This document shows, in pieces, positions 8,177-14,834 of a stretch of DNA of 20,106 nt. The stretch comes from Porphyromonadaceae bacterium UBA7332 (GTDB taxonomy: Bacteria > Bacteroidota > Bacteroidia > Bacteroidales > UBA7332). Location of the stretch: NCBI GenBank assembly GCA_002471225.1, contig DKPO01000022.1, positions 1 to 20,106 of the forward strand. The letters are read 5' to 3'. Positions within the stretch are counted from its first letter, which is position 1. Each line of letters opens with the position of its first letter. Below the pieces are notes generated by a model. That model made no database searches and was not told where the DNA came from. It worked only from the letters and a program-made list of their open reading frames with translations. A program made the position numbers and the translations under genes.

Positions 8177-8923
8177 ATGACTAACTGGTTATTGAAATTG
8201 GTATTAATAATGATGCCATGTATCTTGTTTGCTAACAATATACAACAGGAAGCTGTGCAAGCTTATGAAAAAGGAGAATATCAGAAAGCTGCAGATCTGT
8301 ATGAGTCATTGACAAAAGATGGTTATAATTCGGCAGATCTGTATTATAATCTGGGAAATGCTTATTACAAGGCAGGTGAAAATGCTCAGGCAATTCTTAA
8401 TTACGAAAGAGCTTTGCTTTATGCGCCTAATGATGCAGATTTAAAAACTAATCTGGAGATAGCAAAACTTAAAACGGTAGACAAAATTGATCCGGTAGAA
8501 AAAATATTCATTTATAACTGGATTGATTCGGTCAGAAATATGAATACATCCAATCAATGGGCTGCTATTGCTGTCGGCGCATTTATTTTATTCTTAGGAT
8601 GTTTTGCGTTATACTTTATCGGAGGGAAAGTATGGATGAAGAAGATCGCATTCTTCTCGGCTATACTTCTTTTTATTCTGATCCTATTTGCTAATTCAGC
8701 GGCATCTGCTCAAAAGGAAAGGCTTGTCAACCGGGATTATGCAATTGTTTTTGCTAAATCGATTACAGCTAAGAGTACGCCTGCAGATAGTGGAACTGAC
8801 CTGTTTGTTTTACACGATGGAACAAAAGTGAAAGTAAAATCTAAAGTAGGTGAGTGGTATGAAGTTGAGCTTGCAGACGGTAATATCGGATGGATTCCTT
8901 CTTCGAAATTAGAGATAATCTAA
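8177..8923 (+). CDS. batE: BatE, TPR protein with two membrane helices and SH3-like domain
   Basis: A 248-residue protein with a signal peptide (about 1-19), two TPR units (about 22-95, including AYEKGEYQKAADLYESL and YYNLGNAYYKAGENAQAILNY), two membrane helices (about 128-149 and 156-176) and a C-terminal bacterial SH3-like domain (about 186-248, with LHDGTKVKVKSKVGEWYEV and GNIGWIPSSKLEII). SH3-like domains of this type often bind peptidoglycan or proteins, which would fit an envelope scaffold. It is the last gene of the operon and is followed directly by a strong terminator. With the signal peptide removed, both the TPR and SH3 parts would sit outside the inner membrane, but the topology is inferred. 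Confidence 0.92.
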   Translation: MTNWLLKLVLIMMPCILFANNIQQEAVQAYEKGEYQKAADLYESLTKDGYNSADLYYNLGNAYYKAGENAQAILNYERALLYAPNDADLKTNLEIAKLKTVDKIDPVEKIFIYNWIDSVRNMNTSNQWAAIAVGAFILFLGCFALYFIGGKVWMKKIAFFSAILLFILILFANSAASAQKERLVNRDYAIVFAKSITAKSTPADSGTDLFVLHDGTKVKVKSKVGEWYEVELADGNIGWIPSSKLEII

Positions 8924-8940
8924 TATAGACTTAATACAGA

Positions 8941-8985
8941 AAAGTCCTTACACGATAACGATTGTTATCGGTAAGGACTTTTTTT
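8941..8985 (+). terminator. intrinsic terminator of the bat operon
   Basis: AAAGTCCTTAC (8941-8951) pairs with GTAAGGACTTT (8971-8981), and an inner stem CGATAAC/GTTATCG closes on a GATT loop, with a single bulged A at 8952. A run of T (8979-8985) follows. It lies 18 bases after batE and ends just before the stop codon of the convergent nitroreductase gene, so it may serve both directions. Confidence 0.92.
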
Positions 8986-8986
8986 A

Positions 8987-9646
8987 TTATATCAGCCAGG
9001 TAACAAAATTATCCAGATCTTGTCTGGTTTTGTGAGGCGCTTCCATATCTCTGTATCCAAATGCTGCCATTACGGATAGAGAATACATGTTTGTGTCGAT
9101 ATGTAAATCATTTTTTAATACTTCGGCCATTTTCTCAGGATTAAAACCTTCCATAGGACAGGAGTCTATACCGAGCATAGCTGCTGTTGTCAACATGTTT
9201 CCTAAAATGATATAGGCTTGTTTGGATGACCAATCCAGCATCTTTTGCTCATCATCGAGGAGTTAATATTCATCCTTAAGAAAATGCTCGTAATACTTCA
9301 GACGCATTGCCAAATCATCATTCTGAAGTCGTTTGACCTGAAGAAGAAATTTCTTCAAATGCTCACTGTCGGCTTTCATGTATTCAGGTTTAAGCGTCAA
9401 TAGCATAACCAAATGACTACATGAAGTTACCTGTCCCTGCCCCCAGGCAACTTCCTTGATTTTTTCTCTCAATAACGGGTTCTGAACGACCAGTAAGTGT
9501 GTAGGCTCAAATCCAAACGAACTGGGAGAAAGTCTTCCTGCCTCTAATATGACATGAAAATCAGAATCTTTTATTTTCTTGTCAGGATTGAATTTCTTGC
9601 AGGCAAATCGAAATTCAAATGCGCTTATAATTTCTTTTGCATTCAT
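8987..9646 (-). pseudogene. nitroreductase-family gene with an in-frame stop codon
   Basis: The two open segments 9646-9263 and 9241-8987 are halves of one NAD(P)H-dependent, FMN-binding nitroreductase-like protein. They share a frame and are separated by one TAA (9265-9263, codon 128) and seven sense codons (LLDDEQK) that continue the family sequence. Read through, the product would be 219 positions long, usual for the family. The N half carries FRFACKKF, the usual place for FMN-contacting basic residues, and SPSSFGFEPTHLLVV. The C half carries the family-typical KQAYIILGNMLTTAAMLGIDSCPMEGF and FGYRDMEAPHKTR. The ATG at 9646 is preferred over an upstream in-frame start at 9682. The rest is well conserved, so the stop is either recent or a sequencing error. 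Reinitiation at the ATG 24 bases past the stop is conceivable, but two working halves are unlikely. Confidence 0.85.
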
Positions 9647-9675
9647 AATATACAGATTTATGTTCTGTATATTAT
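9645..9675. repeat. perfect 12-bp inverted repeat at the nitroreductase start
   Basis: ATAATATACAGA (9645-9656) and TCTGTATATTAT (9664-9675) are exact reverse complements with a 7-base spacer. The repeat covers the putative -7 box, most of the -33/-7 spacer and the first bases of the coding sequence. This is a good position for a repressor operator; a hairpin at the mRNA 5' end is the alternative. Confidence 0.7.
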
Positions 9676-9683
9676 AACACAAA
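9653..9683 (-). promoter_or_regulatory. putative promoter of the nitroreductase gene
   Basis: Read on the - strand, TTTG (9683-9680) is followed after exactly 19 bases by TAAATCTG (9660-9653), one mismatch from the Bacteroidota -7 box TAnnTTTG. Transcription would start within a few bases of the ATG at 9646, implying a leaderless or nearly leaderless mRNA. Confidence 0.45.
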
Positions 9684-9709
9684 GGAGAGGTAATTGTTGT
9701 AAGCTTTGC

Positions 9710-11104
9710 TTATGAAAGACTAAGGAAGTAGTTTAAGATGAATATGAATATGGTCGTTCCGATAAGAGGAATAATATTTCTTTTTACTACTTCAAAGGGA
9801 GAAATTTTAGCAATAGCCGAAGTTGCGATAATTAATCCTGCAATTGGAGAAAGAGCACGGCCTGTACTTGCTGCAAGCTGCATTGTCACAATCATACGAC
9901 CTGTATTTAAAACCTCAGCAGAAGATTCAGACAGTTGATTAACGATATCAGGTACTAAAGGTCCAAATGCAAAGAATGAAGCATTCCCACTGCCAAGAAG
10001 AACGGATGATCCAAAAATCATGGACGTCATCACTCCGCTAAGTCCGGTAAAACCTAATCCGAGATGCTGAGAAATATAAACCAAAGAGTCTATGAATCCC
10101 AATTGTTTAACACCTTCGGCAAAGAATTCCGCACAAATAATCAGAGTAACCACTGAGGCGAAAACCTCTGCTGCACCTTCCCAGAATGCTTTTGTTCCAT
10201 TACAGGCTTCACGGAAGTTTCTGCTTCTGGCAAATTCAAGTAACATGGTGATCAGCATTGATGTGATCATCGCAACCGGTGCATTGATATGTATATCCGA
10301 ACCCAATAAATCAGAAAATATAAAAAGCATAACAATCGGTAATACCGGTAAAGCTGCGTAATAGAGAGGAACGTTACAGGTTAGTTGTTCGGTCGGTTGC
10401 TCTTCTATTTTAATGTTCTCTTTTTTATCAAAATATCTGTTCGTAAATAAATACAGAGGGATCATGATCAGTACAGCCGGGATAGTAAGAGGTAATTGAT
10501 AGTTAATAAAGTAATTCATACCACTCATACCAGATAAAGCCGCAGCCTGGTGTACATTGCCCGATGCGGGACCCATATCAAAAATTGTGCATGCAGTAAT
10601 CACAGAAACAGCACTTACTTTACTTATACCAAGTTGTATGAGCAGAGGATATACAGCCACCATCAATAAAAGAGACAGACCAGCGGCAGAAGGTGTTGCC
10701 ATAAATAAAAACTGACCGATCGGTATTAACATAGCTGCAGTAAGGTACGGGGATTTGCGGAAAAGTTTTAGCGGTTTTACGGCTATTGTCACTAACGCAT
10801 TGCTGGCTCCGATTTGCTTCATATAGTTTACGAAACCTCCGATAGACATAATCAGTAAGCCGATTGAGGATAATTTACTTGCTGTGATCTGCTTGAATAA
10901 AGAGATAAAATTGAAAACGACTGAATTTGTCTCATCTTTACCTATGTTGGCAAATACAAATTCAGGACCGTTTAGTATATATGACAGAATAAGTAAAATT
11001 AATCCGCCTATTAATAAAACAGCTTGTGCGTAATAACTTCTGAATAGAAAATAAGCCATACTTGCTATTATGGCTAACGATAAAATAAATCCGATTAGAT
11101 TCAT
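9710..11104 (-). CDS. dcuC: DcuC-type anaerobic C4-dicarboxylate transporter
   Basis: A 464-residue polytopic membrane protein resembling the DcuC family. Family members exchange or export C4-dicarboxylates such as succinate and fumarate, mostly during anaerobic growth. About a dozen hydrophobic helices can be seen, split by a charged loop near the middle (FDKKENIKIEEQPTEQ). Conserved-looking loops include GQFLFMATPSAAG, CTIFDMGPASGNVHQAAA and GSSVLLGSGNASFFAFGPL, plus a STGRALSPIAGL segment near the C-terminus. The ATG at 11104 (MNLIGF) is chosen because the longer frame begins with a TTG at 11140 that adds a polar extension. In a succinate-producing anaerobe, export of succinate is the natural role, but this is inference. 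The downstream nitroreductase gene is on the same strand after 63 bases and appears to have its own promoter. The substrate is not readable from sequence. Confidence 0.88.
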   Translation of the reverse strand: MNLIGFILSLAIIASMAYFLFRSYYAQAVLLIGGLILLILSYILNGPEFVFANIGKDETNSVVFNFISLFKQITASKLSSIGLLIMSIGGFVNYMKQIGASNALVTIAVKPLKLFRKSPYLTAAMLIPIGQFLFMATPSAAGLSLLLMVAVYPLLIQLGISKVSAVSVITACTIFDMGPASGNVHQAAALSGMSGMNYFINYQLPLTIPAVLIMIPLYLFTNRYFDKKENIKIEEQPTEQLTCNVPLYYAALPVLPIVMLFIFSDLLGSDIHINAPVAMITSMLITMLLEFARSRNFREACNGTKAFWEGAAEVFASVVTLIICAEFFAEGVKQLGFIDSLVYISQHLGLGFTGLSGVMTSMIFGSSVLLGSGNASFFAFGPLVPDIVNQLSESSAEVLNTGRMIVTMQLAASTGRALSPIAGLIIATSAIAKISPFEVVKRNIIPLIGTTIFIFILNYFLSLS

Positions 11105-11306
11105 AAAAAATATATTGTGTTCTGGTTGTGTTTTGTACAAAGTAATAAAAAATATTTATTATACATCTCTCTCCGTTTTTTGAAAAATATAAGAATATAT
11201 TTCTTATCGGTTGATAGTTAGATTTTTATTTGTAGTGGGCTGATGTTTTTAAAATATCTTAAAATGCAAAATAATATTAATTAATAGGTTCACTAACACT
11301 TTGTTA

Positions 11307-11336
11307 TTTGATCTTATGAAATAATTTATACATTTG
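11307..11336 (+). promoter_or_regulatory. Bacteroidota-type promoter of the tetR/ketoacyl-synthase operon
   Basis: TTTG (11307-11310) and TACATTTG (11329-11336) are separated by 18 bases. The -7 box matches TAnnTTTG exactly. Transcription would begin near 11343, leaving about 26 bases before the tetR ATG. It is divergent from dcuC. Confidence 0.7.
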
Positions 11337-11359
11337 CACAATGTTTAATCAAATGTGCA
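11335..11359. promoter_or_regulatory. possible autoregulatory operator in front of tetR
   Basis: TGCACA (11335-11340) and TGTGCA (11354-11359) form a 6-bp inverted repeat with a 13-base spacer. It covers the predicted transcription start and leader of the TetR gene. TetR proteins usually bind palindromes at their own promoters, so this is a candidate operator, but a 6-bp repeat could arise by chance. Confidence 0.35.
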
Positions 11360-11368
11360 GTTTTAATC

Positions 11369-11956
11369 ATGGCAGTATCAAAAACACGGAATCTTTTAAT
11401 TGATGTAGCGAGACAGCTTTTCGCCCGACAAGGAGTTGAGAAAACAACAATGAACGACATTGCTCAAGCTTCGAATAAGGGACGTAGAACGCTTTATACG
11501 TATTTCAAAGACAAAGAAGAGGTTTATATGGCTGTAATTGAATCGGAACTCAAGCAATTGGTGGACTCTTTGCAGCAGGTAGCCAGCCAAAATTTACCTG
11601 CTGATGAGAAATTAACCGAATATGTCTTTACGCGAATGGAAGCTGTTAAAAGAACCGTTGTACGTAACGGTACTTTACGAGCTAAATTCTTCAGGGATAT
11701 TTGGAAAGTAGAAAATGTTCGTCGCTATTTCGATCAAATGGAGGTAGAAATTCTTACTAATATTTTGCGTGGAGGCGTGGAGTCGGGAGTGTTTCGAATA
11801 GAAAATGTAGATGCTACAGCGATGGTATTGCATTATTCACTCAAGGGATTGGATGTGCCTTATATTAAGGGAACATTTAATGAATTAGGAATTGATAGGA
11901 AAGAAATAAGAAAACACATTCTTGACGTAGTGTTTTTCGGAATTAAAATTAAATGA
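11369..11956 (+). CDS. TetR/AcrR family transcriptional regulator
   Basis: A 195-residue regulator with an N-terminal TetR DNA-binding domain. The helix-turn-helix lies at about 27-46 (TMNDIAQASNKGRRTLYTYF), preceded by the usual ARQLFARQGVEKTT helix-2 region. The C-terminal ligand and dimer domain (about 60-195) is all-helical and gives no clue to the ligand. The TetR stop is 7 bases before the start codon of a FabH-like ketoacyl synthase, so the two are surely co-transcribed. Together with the nearby fabG, this suggests control of fatty-acid or acyl-chain synthesis, possibly sensing an acyl-CoA or acyl-ACP as other lipid-linked TetR proteins do. That assignment is inference from context only. 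Confidence 0.92.
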   Translation: MAVSKTRNLLIDVARQLFARQGVEKTTMNDIAQASNKGRRTLYTYFKDKEEVYMAVIESELKQLVDSLQQVASQNLPADEKLTEYVFTRMEAVKRTVVRNGTLRAKFFRDIWKVENVRRYFDQMEVEILTNILRGGVESGVFRIENVDATAMVLHYSLKGLDVPYIKGTFNELGIDRKEIRKHILDVVFFGIKIK

Positions 11957-11963
11957 TTAACTT

Positions 11964-12908
11964 ATGTTCTTAAACTCTTTAGGGCACTATGTTCCAGCTG
12001 AAAGAGTCGATAATGACTATTTCTTAGAGGTTAACGGTTTGACCGGCGAATGGATTAAACAAAGAACCGGAATCGAGACCAGATCAAAGGCAGGCGCCGA
12101 TGAGAATGTAAACACAATGGCAATTGCAGCTGTAGAAGATGCAGTGAAGAATTTACCTTATCCATTAGCAGAGGTTGACTTAATTGTTGCTGCGGGATAT
12201 ACAATGATGGATACTGTTGCAACAGTTGCACATGTAGTCCAAAGACATTTCGATATGAATCTTGCTCAGTGTGTGGCAATCACATCAGCATGTTCTTCAT
12301 ACGTAAATGCGGTTGAAATTGTTGAAGGTTATTTTGCAATGGGCAAGGCTACGAAAGCATTAGTAATATGCGCAGAGCATAATACGTATTACAGTAATCA
12401 GACTGATCCGACTTCAGGACATCTTTGGGGAGATGCTGCTGTAGCGACTTTCTTTTCTAAGGAGTCTCAGCGAAAGAACGAACCGGAAGTTTTAGAAGTA
12501 TTCACCAGAGGACTGGGCCATGTAGGAAAAGGTCCGGGAGGTGTATATCTGAATCCAAAAGAAGAAGGTATTGTTATGCCTGACGGAAGAGATGTATTCA
12601 TGAATGCAACACGCTTTATGTGTGAAGCGCTGGAAAAAGTATGTTCAAGAAGAGATATGGAGGTTTCTCAATTGGATTATATTATTACACACCAGGCTAA
12701 TAAGCGTATTGTATCAAACGTTGCACATCACTTAACTATGGGTGAAGAAAAATTCGTGAATAACATTCAGGAGTTTGGAAATACAGGTTCGGCAAGTGCA
12801 GCTTTAGTGCTGTCTCAAAATATCGACAAGTTTAAATCGGGTGATTTTATCGGCTTAACTGTTTTTGGTGGCGGATACTCGAGTGGCGGTATTTTGGTGA
12901 GAATCTGA
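11964..12908 (+). CDS. FabH-like 3-oxoacyl-ACP synthase III
   Basis: A 314-residue thiolase-fold condensing enzyme of the ketoacyl-ACP synthase III type. The catalytic triad is complete: Cys110 in AITSACSSYVNA, His243 in ITHQANKRI, and Asn273 in FGNTGSASAA. The glycine-rich close GGGYSSGGILVR and the opening IKQRTGIETR are family-typical. Such enzymes condense an acyl-CoA primer with malonyl-ACP to start fatty-acid synthesis; relatives make other acyl products. The segment from about 145 to 200 that influences primer choice (SNQTDPTSGHLWGDAAV ...) does not let me name the primer. It is co-transcribed with the TetR regulator and followed by fabG, whose product would reduce the 3-oxoacyl-ACP. 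Whether it is the housekeeping FabH or a specialised second copy cannot be decided from this window. Confidence 0.9.
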   Translation: MFLNSLGHYVPAERVDNDYFLEVNGLTGEWIKQRTGIETRSKAGADENVNTMAIAAVEDAVKNLPYPLAEVDLIVAAGYTMMDTVATVAHVVQRHFDMNLAQCVAITSACSSYVNAVEIVEGYFAMGKATKALVICAEHNTYYSNQTDPTSGHLWGDAAVATFFSKESQRKNEPEVLEVFTRGLGHVGKGPGGVYLNPKEEGIVMPDGRDVFMNATRFMCEALEKVCSRRDMEVSQLDYIITHQANKRIVSNVAHHLTMGEEKFVNNIQEFGNTGSASAALVLSQNIDKFKSGDFIGLTVFGGGYSSGGILVRI

Positions 12909-12924
12909 TAAAGTTTTATATTTG
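12893..12924 (+). promoter_or_regulatory. Bacteroidota-type promoter of fabG
   Basis: TTTG (12893-12896), inside the last codons of the ketoacyl synthase gene, is followed after 20 bases by TATATTTG (12917-12924), an exact match to TAnnTTTG. Transcription would start near 12930, giving a leader of about 65 bases for fabG. Confidence 0.65.
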
Positions 12925-12931
12925 TCCGATT

Positions 12932-12951
12932 AATCGTTTTGAAAAACGATT
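12932..12951. promoter_or_regulatory. 20-bp near-perfect palindrome at the predicted fabG transcription start
   Basis: The arms AATCGTTTT and AAAACGATT form a 20-bp palindrome in which only the central two bases break symmetry. It lies just after the fabG -7 box. As DNA it could be an operator. As RNA it forms a 7-bp stem with a 6-base loop followed by TTTTT (12950-12954), so it could instead end the tetR/ketoacyl-synthase transcript. Both readings are possible. Confidence 0.6.
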
Positions 12952-12996
12952 TTTATTATAACTAAAATAGAAAATAGTATTCAATAAATTTACACT

Positions 12997-13743
12997 ATGG
13001 GACTATTAACAGGTAAAGTTGCTATCGTAACAGGTGCAGCTCGCGGAATCGGTAAAGCTATCGCTTTACGTTTTGCACAGGAAGGTGCAGATATTGCTTT
13101 CACAGATTTGAACATCGATGAAAATGCAAAAGCAACAGAAGCTGAAATCGCAGCTTATGGCGTTAAAGTAAAAGGTTTTGCTTCAAATGCAGCAAACTAT
13201 GAAGATACTCATAAAGTAGTTGAGGAAATTCACAAAGAATTCGGACGTATTGATATTCTTGTAAACAATGCAGGTATAACACGTGACGGTTTGATGATGC
13301 GTATGGACGAAGCTCAATGGGATATGGTTATCAATGTAAACCTGAAATCAGCATTTAACTTTATTCATGCTGTAACTCCTATTATGATGCGTCAGCGTTC
13401 AGGTAGTATCATTAACATGAGCTCTGTTGTTGGTGTATCAGGTAATGCAGGTCAAGCTAACTACTCAGCTTCTAAAGCTGGTATGATTGGTTTAGCAAAA
13501 TCTATCGCTAAAGAACTTGGATCTCGTGGTATCCGTGCAAACTCTATCGCTCCGGGCTTCATTGTTACTGATATGACTCATCAGTTATCTGATGACGTTC
13601 GCAAACAATGGGAATCTAATATTCCAATGCGTCGTGGCGGAACACCGGAAGATGTAGCTAACACTTGTGTTTATCTGGCATCTGATTTATCTTCTTATGT
13701 TACAGGACAAACTATCCATGTTTGCGGTGGTATGAATATGTAA
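12997..13743 (+). CDS. fabG: 3-oxoacyl-ACP reductase FabG
   Basis: A 248-residue short-chain dehydrogenase of the FabG type, which uses NADPH to reduce 3-oxoacyl-ACP to 3-hydroxyacyl-ACP in fatty-acid elongation. The nucleotide-binding motif TGAARGIG is at 12-19, NNAG at 90-93, and the catalytic tetrad is Asn115, Ser143, Tyr156 and Lys160 (YSASK). ITRDGLMMRM after NNAG and the VTGQTIHVCGGMNM ending are typical of housekeeping FabG rather than of other short-chain dehydrogenases. The codons look more restricted than in neighbouring genes (mostly CGT for Arg and GGT for Gly), as expected for strong expression. It has its own promoter and terminator, so it can be expressed independently of the upstream TetR/ketoacyl-synthase pair. 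Confidence 0.94.
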   Translation: MGLLTGKVAIVTGAARGIGKAIALRFAQEGADIAFTDLNIDENAKATEAEIAAYGVKVKGFASNAANYEDTHKVVEEIHKEFGRIDILVNNAGITRDGLMMRMDEAQWDMVINVNLKSAFNFIHAVTPIMMRQRSGSIINMSSVVGVSGNAGQANYSASKAGMIGLAKSIAKELGSRGIRANSIAPGFIVTDMTHQLSDDVRKQWESNIPMRRGGTPEDVANTCVYLASDLSSYVTGQTIHVCGGMNM

Positions 13744-13766
13744 TTCGAAAAAAAATCATAACTTTG

Positions 13767-13804
13767 AGGCTGCTTTGTATTTTGCAAGGCAGCCTTAATT
13801 TTTT
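13767..13804 (+). terminator. intrinsic terminator of fabG
   Basis: AGGCTGCTTTG (13767-13777) pairs with CAAGGCAGCCT (13785-13795) over 11 bp, including one U-G wobble, with a 7-base loop and then TAATTTTTT. A TAnnTTTG-like sequence, TAACTTTG (13759-13766), lies directly upstream and could serve the next gene, but it lacks a -33 partner. Confidence 0.88.
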
Positions 13805-13819
13805 ATGTAAAGAAGCGAT

Positions 13820-14500
13820 ATGGAAGTTATTTACGAAGATAATCATATCATCGTTGTTAATAAGAATTCATCTGAGATCGTTCAAGGTGATAAGACCGGT
13901 GATACTCCTCTTTCTGATATTGTTAAATCATGGTTGAAAGAGAAATATAACAAACCCGGGAATGTTTTTTGTGGTGTGACTCATCGATTGGACAGACCTG
14001 TGAGCGGTATTGTCATATTTGCAAAGACAAGTAAAGCTTTATCACGTCTGAATGAAATGTTTCGTGATGGGGGTATTAAGAAAACTTATTGGGCTATAAC
14101 CAAAAATGCTCCTGCTAATACAGAAGGAGAATTAAAACATTGGCTTGTACGCAACGAAAAGCAAAACAAATCGTATGCGTATGATACAGAAAAACCAAAG
14201 TCGAAACTGGCAATTCTGAATTATAAATTACTAGCTCATTCTGAACGATACAATCTATTGGAAGTTGATTTAAAGACCGGGCGTCACCATCAGATTCGCT
14301 GCCAGTTAGCTAAAATGGGTTGTGTGATCAAAGGTGATTTAAAATATGGAGCCGATCGTTCGAATCCCGATGGAGGCATTTCTCTTCATGCAAGACAAGT
14401 GACTTTTACTCATCCCGTATCAAAAGAAGTGATTACAATTGTGGCACCTGTGCCAAATGATGCACTTTGGAAGGAGTTTGAAAGACAAATGACAGAATAA
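13820..14500 (+). CDS. RluA-family pseudouridine synthase
   Basis: A 226-residue enzyme of the RluA family, which converts uridines to pseudouridine in rRNA or tRNA. The catalytic motif THRLDRPVSGIVIFAKT is at about 54-70, with the expected catalytic Asp58. Later motifs are KTYWAI (88-93), the substrate-loop segment LKTGRHHQIRCQLA, and GDLKYGA. There is no N-terminal S4 RNA-binding domain, so it belongs to the short, single-domain members. The protein starts directly with EVIYEDNHIIVVNK, normal for this group. The exact RNA target cannot be inferred. It lies between two strong terminators and is probably transcribed alone, or by read-through from fabG. Confidence 0.92.
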   Translation: MEVIYEDNHIIVVNKNSSEIVQGDKTGDTPLSDIVKSWLKEKYNKPGNVFCGVTHRLDRPVSGIVIFAKTSKALSRLNEMFRDGGIKKTYWAITKNAPANTEGELKHWLVRNEKQNKSYAYDTEKPKSKLAILNYKLLAHSERYNLLEVDLKTGRHHQIRCQLAKMGCVIKGDLKYGADRSNPDGGISLHARQVTFTHPVSKEVITIVAPVPNDALWKEFERQMTE

Positions 14501-14537
14501 AAAAAGGAGTTGACCTAAAACCGGTCGACTCCTTTTT
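14501..14537 (+). terminator. intrinsic terminator of the pseudouridine synthase gene
   Basis: AAAAAGGAGTTGACC (14501-14515) pairs with GGTCGACTCCTTTTT (14523-14537) over 15 bp with one wobble and a 7-base loop, directly after the stop codon. With A-runs on one side and T-runs on the other it could work in both directions. Confidence 0.92.
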
Positions 14538-14834
14538 CATTTACAATACTACACTATGAAAAACTTTAAAATCTTTTATCGAAAGAGAAACAACTCTCCG
14601 CTGTTATCGAGTATGAGCTCTACAGATCCTCTGTGTATTTCATTATAAAATGAGAACTAATGTCACAATTTTCGTATGAAGACTTAATTTAAGTCTAAAG
14701 AATCAAAGAAGGATGAGAATTCATCACATTCTATTTTGGTAGTGACTATTACAAGAGAGTTGTTCTTGTTTCTTTATCTATATAACAAGTCAATTTCATT
14801 TTTTGTTTTGAGTATAGTATAAAAAAATTCAGTT
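14538..14834. other. intergenic region between convergent rlu and putA genes
   Basis: About 300 bases with no convincing gene. It holds a palindrome, AGACTTAA-T-TTAAGTCT (14680-14696), and a weaker 6-bp hairpin ACAAGA/TCTTGT (14751-14769). Neither has a proper U-tract in the orientation needed to end putA, whose terminator I could not identify. A 30-codon open frame at 14556-14648 has nothing to support it. Confidence 0.45.

Noticed and set aside
8987..9241. C-terminal half of the nitroreductase as a separate small gene
   Set aside because: It is in the same frame as the N half, starts in mid-domain, and the seven codons before its ATG also match the family sequence. One gene with a nonsense codon explains it better.
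9238..9266. Frameshift as the cause of the broken nitroreductase gene
   Set aside because: The two halves are in the same reading frame (their ends differ by 276 bases), so no net frameshift is needed.
9738..10361. Two + strand frames opposite dcuC
   Set aside because: They are antisense to transmembrane segments of DcuC, with no family resemblance.
14556..14648. 30-codon + strand frame beginning with MKNFKIFYRKR
   Set aside because: It has no recognisable motif or promoter, and it starts just after a strong terminator; likely chance.
14680..14696. AGACTTAA-T-TTAAGTCT palindrome as a putA terminator
   Set aside because: It is about 140 bases from the putA stop, AT-rich, and has no U-tract in the - strand direction.
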